From positions 27,640-91,639 of the forward strand of contig JAVBKT010000007.1 of the NCBI GenBank assembly GCA_031553915.1: 64,000 nucleotides of DNA, given 5' to 3'. A program made the translations under genes and the position numbers. Under the pieces are notes generated by a model. That model saw only the letters and a list, made by a program, of their open reading frames with translations. It had not been told where the DNA came from and searched no databases. Source of the stretch: HGM13862 sp031553915 (GTDB lineage Bacteria; Bacillota; Dehalobacteriia; UBA4068). This document shows positions 62,127 through 64,000 of this stretch, in pieces (positions within the stretch are counted from its first letter, which is position 1; each line of letters begins with the position of its first letter).

Positions 62127-62155
62127 ACTATACAATACATTGTATTAGGTGTCAA
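62127..62155 (-). promoter_or_regulatory. PadR promoter with embedded operator
   Basis: TTGACA (62155-62150), 17-bp spacer, TATAGT (62132-62127). The palindrome ATACAAT-AC-ATTGTAT (62130-62145) fills the spacer and overlaps the -10, a classic autorepression layout. Confidence 0.8.
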
Positions 62156-62264
62156 GAGGCATAAGAAAATCTTAATAAATAGTTAAAAAATTGCCCCTGC
62201 TCGTCGTAGAAACTCATTAACCGGTATTTGCCAAGCAGGCATTATTATGCGCATAACTAATAGA

Positions 62265-62290
62265 AAAAGGCTGCCAAAAGGCAGCCTTTT
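62265..62290 (-). terminator. Terminator of the DUF4430 gene
   Basis: AAAAGGCTGCC / GGCAGCCTTTT stem with an AAAA loop followed by TCTA on the - strand. Confidence 0.8.
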
Positions 62291-62320
62291 AAAAGCCTGA
62301 TAAAATTATAATTGCATTAA

Positions 62321-62806
62321 TTATTCAGCAGCTGGGTCAACAGCGGGATCAGCAGCTGGGTCAACTGCATCAGGATCAGCGGCAGGATCAACTGCATCAG
62401 GGTCAGCAGCAGGATCAACTGCGTCAGGATCAACAGGATCAGCATTGTCGGTTACATAAGCGCTTGTATCTTCCCAACGCATTTCAAGAACATCACCTTC
62501 AGCAGCTACTGCATCAGCAACGCCAATGTCAGAAAGAACGCCGTTCACATAGAACATCCAAGCCATAGGTTCAGCGTTGGCAAAATCGCCGATAGTTTCA
62601 TAGAAATTGCCATTGTTTACATAGGCAATGGCTTCAGCATCCAAATATGCGTTGATCAGAGCTTCAGCGCTTTGGCCGGCAGAAGCAGCGTCAACAGTGA
62701 TCGAAACTACCGGAACTACTGGATCGGTTGGTTCATCTGCGGGTGTGCAAGCTACGAGAGCGATTGCAAGCATCAGTGCGAGTACAACAAGTAAAGTCTT
62801 TTTCAT
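62321..62806 (-). CDS. DUF4430 lipoprotein with C-terminal tandem repeat
   Basis: 161 aa. Lipobox VAC (Cys20) after MKKTLLVVLALMLAIAL. The core (about 35-115) matches DUF4430: FYETIGDFANAEPMAWMFYVNG. The last about 40 residues are tandem 8-residue acidic units of the type DPDAVDPA. AAAGGGAGG precedes the ATG. In other genomes DUF4430 proteins accompany cobalamin or adhesion systems; not resolvable here. Confidence 0.85.
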   Translation of the reverse strand: MKKTLLVVLALMLAIALVACTPADEPTDPVVPVVSITVDAASAGQSAEALINAYLDAEAIAYVNNGNFYETIGDFANAEPMAWMFYVNGVLSDIGVADAVAAEGDVLEMRWEDTSAYVTDNADPVDPDAVDPAADPDAVDPAADPDAVDPAADPAVDPAAE

Positions 62807-62813
62807 TCGATTA

Positions 62814-62856
62814 ATCCTCCCTTTGGTTATGGAACTTGACTTTTCTATTTTGAGTC
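62814..62856 (-). other. Leader hairpin of DUF4430 gene
   Basis: On the - strand TTGACT and AGTCAA arms, closed further out by GGAAC/GTTCC, lie just upstream of the ribosome site. Could be a small cis-acting RNA. The remaining 62857-63121 part is AT-rich with no recognised gene. Confidence 0.4.
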
Positions 62857-63119
62857 AATTTTCAACTTGTTCCTTCACCTTAAATAGTTATGTGCCTCCT
62901 GTTCACTCTGGGACGGGTTAACCCCCTGCCCCTTATGAACATTCAGCTGAGCTAATTTTACATCTAACATTACCGATTGTCAATTAGTCTTAGCCAAGAA
63001 TAATCAAATACCCCTTAAAGTTCATCTAAAATTCATAATAACATGATATTGTCATTTTTACGCAATCTTGCCTTATTAAACCTGCGTGATAAAGATGCTG
63101 TTATCTTTGCTGCTGCCAT

Positions 63120-63127
63120 GATATAAT
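63120..63127 (+). promoter_or_regulatory. Extended -10 promoter
   Basis: TGATATAAT is an extended -10 with a weak -35 (TGTTAT). It points to transcription of the 63132-63848 region. Confidence 0.5.
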
Positions 63128-63176
63128 TTAGCTCATCTTAAAAGAAGATAATATATTTTTCAGACAAATTTCACAA

Positions 63177-63308
63177 TTGCGCGACAGCTTGATATTTGCC
63201 GGATTTAATATAAAAAGACCCGTGATCATAGTAGTTTTGGTTATTGTTGCTATTGTATTTATGCATTATTTCATGTTTGCGTTGAAAATAAGCGGAGAAA
63301 AGAACTAA
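63177..63308 (+). CDS. Possible small membrane peptide
   Basis: A 43 aa frame from TTG at 63177 ends KISGEKN and contains a strong membrane segment (VIIVVLVIVAIVFMHYF). The frame is open back to 63132, close to the inferred transcription start. No clear ribosome site lies before any start codon, so it may not be translated. It sits 24 bp before the NTPase gene. Confidence 0.28.
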   Translation: MRDSLIFAGFNIKRPVIIVVLVIVAIVFMHYFMFALKISGEKN

Positions 63309-63332
63309 TTTGTAGGTAATGAGGACTAAGTT

Positions 63333-63848
63333 ATGCATGTCTTTTTAACAGGCGTTCCCGGCTCTGGCAAAAGCACGCTGATCAACCAAGCTTTGCTGCA
63401 GCTAAATCAACCATCGCTCGGCGGTTTTCGTACCGTTTCCGTGCCGATGGAGGGCAGCCTGAACCTTAATGTACATATAATTGCTCCCTGCGGTGTGGAG
63501 CAATATCACGAAAATAACCTGGTTGGTATCCGCTATCCAGGACGGGAATTCTCCTCTTTCCCCGCGGCCTTTGACAATTACGGCGCCTCGCTTGTGGAAG
63601 CAAGCGAGGATGCCCGGCTGATACTAATGGATGAACTGGGCATAATGGAAAACGAAGCGCAGAGATTTCAGGCGGCAGTGTTGGCCAAGCTGGATCAGAA
63701 CACGCCCATCCTGGGAGCGGTAAAGCCTTTTTCCACCCCCTTTCTGGACAAAATCAAGCAGCATCCGCAAGTAAAAATTATCGCCGTGGACAAAACCAAC
63801 CGTGACCACCTCTTACCGCAGATATTAGCTGAACTAAACTTAAAATAA
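63333..63848 (+). CDS. THEP1-type nucleoside-triphosphatase
   Basis: 171 aa P-loop NTPase. Walker A GVPGSGKSTL at residues 7-16, Walker B LILMDELGIME. The RYPGREFSSF and VDKTNRDHLLP motifs match the THEP1/NTPase family (PF03266). It hydrolyses NTPs to NDPs; partners are unknown. GAGG precedes the ATG. Confidence 0.85.
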   Translation: MHVFLTGVPGSGKSTLINQALLQLNQPSLGGFRTVSVPMEGSLNLNVHIIAPCGVEQYHENNLVGIRYPGREFSSFPAAFDNYGASLVEASEDARLILMDELGIMENEAQRFQAAVLAKLDQNTPILGAVKPFSTPFLDKIKQHPQVKIIAVDKTNRDHLLPQILAELNLK

Positions 63849-63862
63849 TAATTCCGGTAAAT

Positions 63863-63892
63863 AAATATCCCCCGGCGAAGCCGGGGGTATTT
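63863..63892 (+). terminator. Hairpin after NTPase gene
   Basis: CCCCCGGC GAA GCCGGGGG with flanking AAATA/TATTT. Probable intrinsic terminator, or part of the structured element that follows. Confidence 0.6.
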
Positions 63893-64000
63893 CATATACG
63901 GGTGTAACCCTAAGATACCAGCAACGCCTCACGTGGCGTATTGATGGCCTGACATTTGCGTGAGATTAATACCTGCAGCCCGTAAACGGGCTAGAAATTT
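63893..64000. other. Structured non-coding element at window edge
   Basis: Dense inverted repeats in about 100 bp: GGGT/ACCC, AACGCC/GGCGT, CTCACG/CGTGAG (long range), GCCCG/CGGGC. It looks like the start or end of a structured RNA or the end of a mobile element cut by the window edge. Not identified. Confidence 0.35.

Noticed and set aside
1..64000. CRISPR arrays, tRNA or rRNA genes
   Set aside because: No repeat-spacer pattern or tRNA cloverleaf was recognised on either strand.

Overview
The window is a mid-GC chromosome segment from an anaerobic, probably spore-forming Firmicute (Clostridia-like). The evidence is a sigma-H gene (sigH), an SLH-domain S-layer protein, the DUF1385-prfA-prmC-tsaC order, strong GGAGG ribosome binding sites, a rubredoxin/NADH-rubredoxin reductase pair and a molybdenum hydroxylase. 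No tRNA, rRNA, CRISPR array, insertion sequence or replication origin was seen.

Layout. 0.2-8 kb (+): an operon of a PepV-like dipeptidase, an acidic zinc-ribbon membrane protein, oligoendopeptidase F, larE and larC (nickel-pincer cofactor synthesis) and a HAD phosphatase. 8-16.5 kb (-): a frameshifted lipoprotein gene, rubredoxin and its reductase, a zinc-ribbon membrane protein, a large cadherin-like surface protein, a lipoprotein and SppA. 16.6-18.2 kb (+): a WG-repeat membrane protein with an apparent CTG start, and a PNPOx-fold flavoprotein. 18.3-24.6 kb (-): a complete phosphate operon, pstSCAB-phoU-phoP-phoR, with Pho-box-like repeats over its promoter. 24.8-30.9 kb: cysE and an orphan mazF (-), then DUF1385, prfA, prmC, tsaC and sigH (+).

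31-43.2 kb (-): a compact virion-structure island holding large terminase, portal, connector, scaffold, SU10-type major capsid protein, tail proteins, a holin-like peptide and, near its end, a MuF-type head-protein fragment fused to a barnase RNase with a barstar immunity gene. It has no integrase, repressor, replication gene, small terminase, tape measure or endolysin. It is either a decayed podovirus-like prophage or a domesticated, gene-transfer-agent-like element.

43.5-46.6 kb (-): the S-layer protein with a GC-rich structured leader. 47.3-58.2 kb (-): a molybdenum-hydroxylase system. It has a Desulfovibrio gigas MOP-like aldehyde oxidoreductase, a C-GCAxxG-C-C protein, a multi-cluster FAD/FeS/CCG oxidoreductase, two small Cys4 proteins, a stand-alone copy of the oxidoreductase C-terminal domain, a TrsS-like radical SAM protein, a methyltransferase, a CoA-ligase-like protein, a NifX-like protein and a nucleotidyltransferase fused to a ModE DNA-binding domain. 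This gene set resembles the DVU_1551-1559 neighbourhood of Desulfovibrio vulgaris; what the accessory genes do is not established.

58.9-64 kb: an NlpC/P60 hydrolase, a PadR/DUF1700/DUF4097 envelope-stress-type operon whose promoter contains a palindromic operator, a DUF4430 lipoprotein, a THEP1-type NTPase and, at the very edge, an unassigned structured non-coding element.
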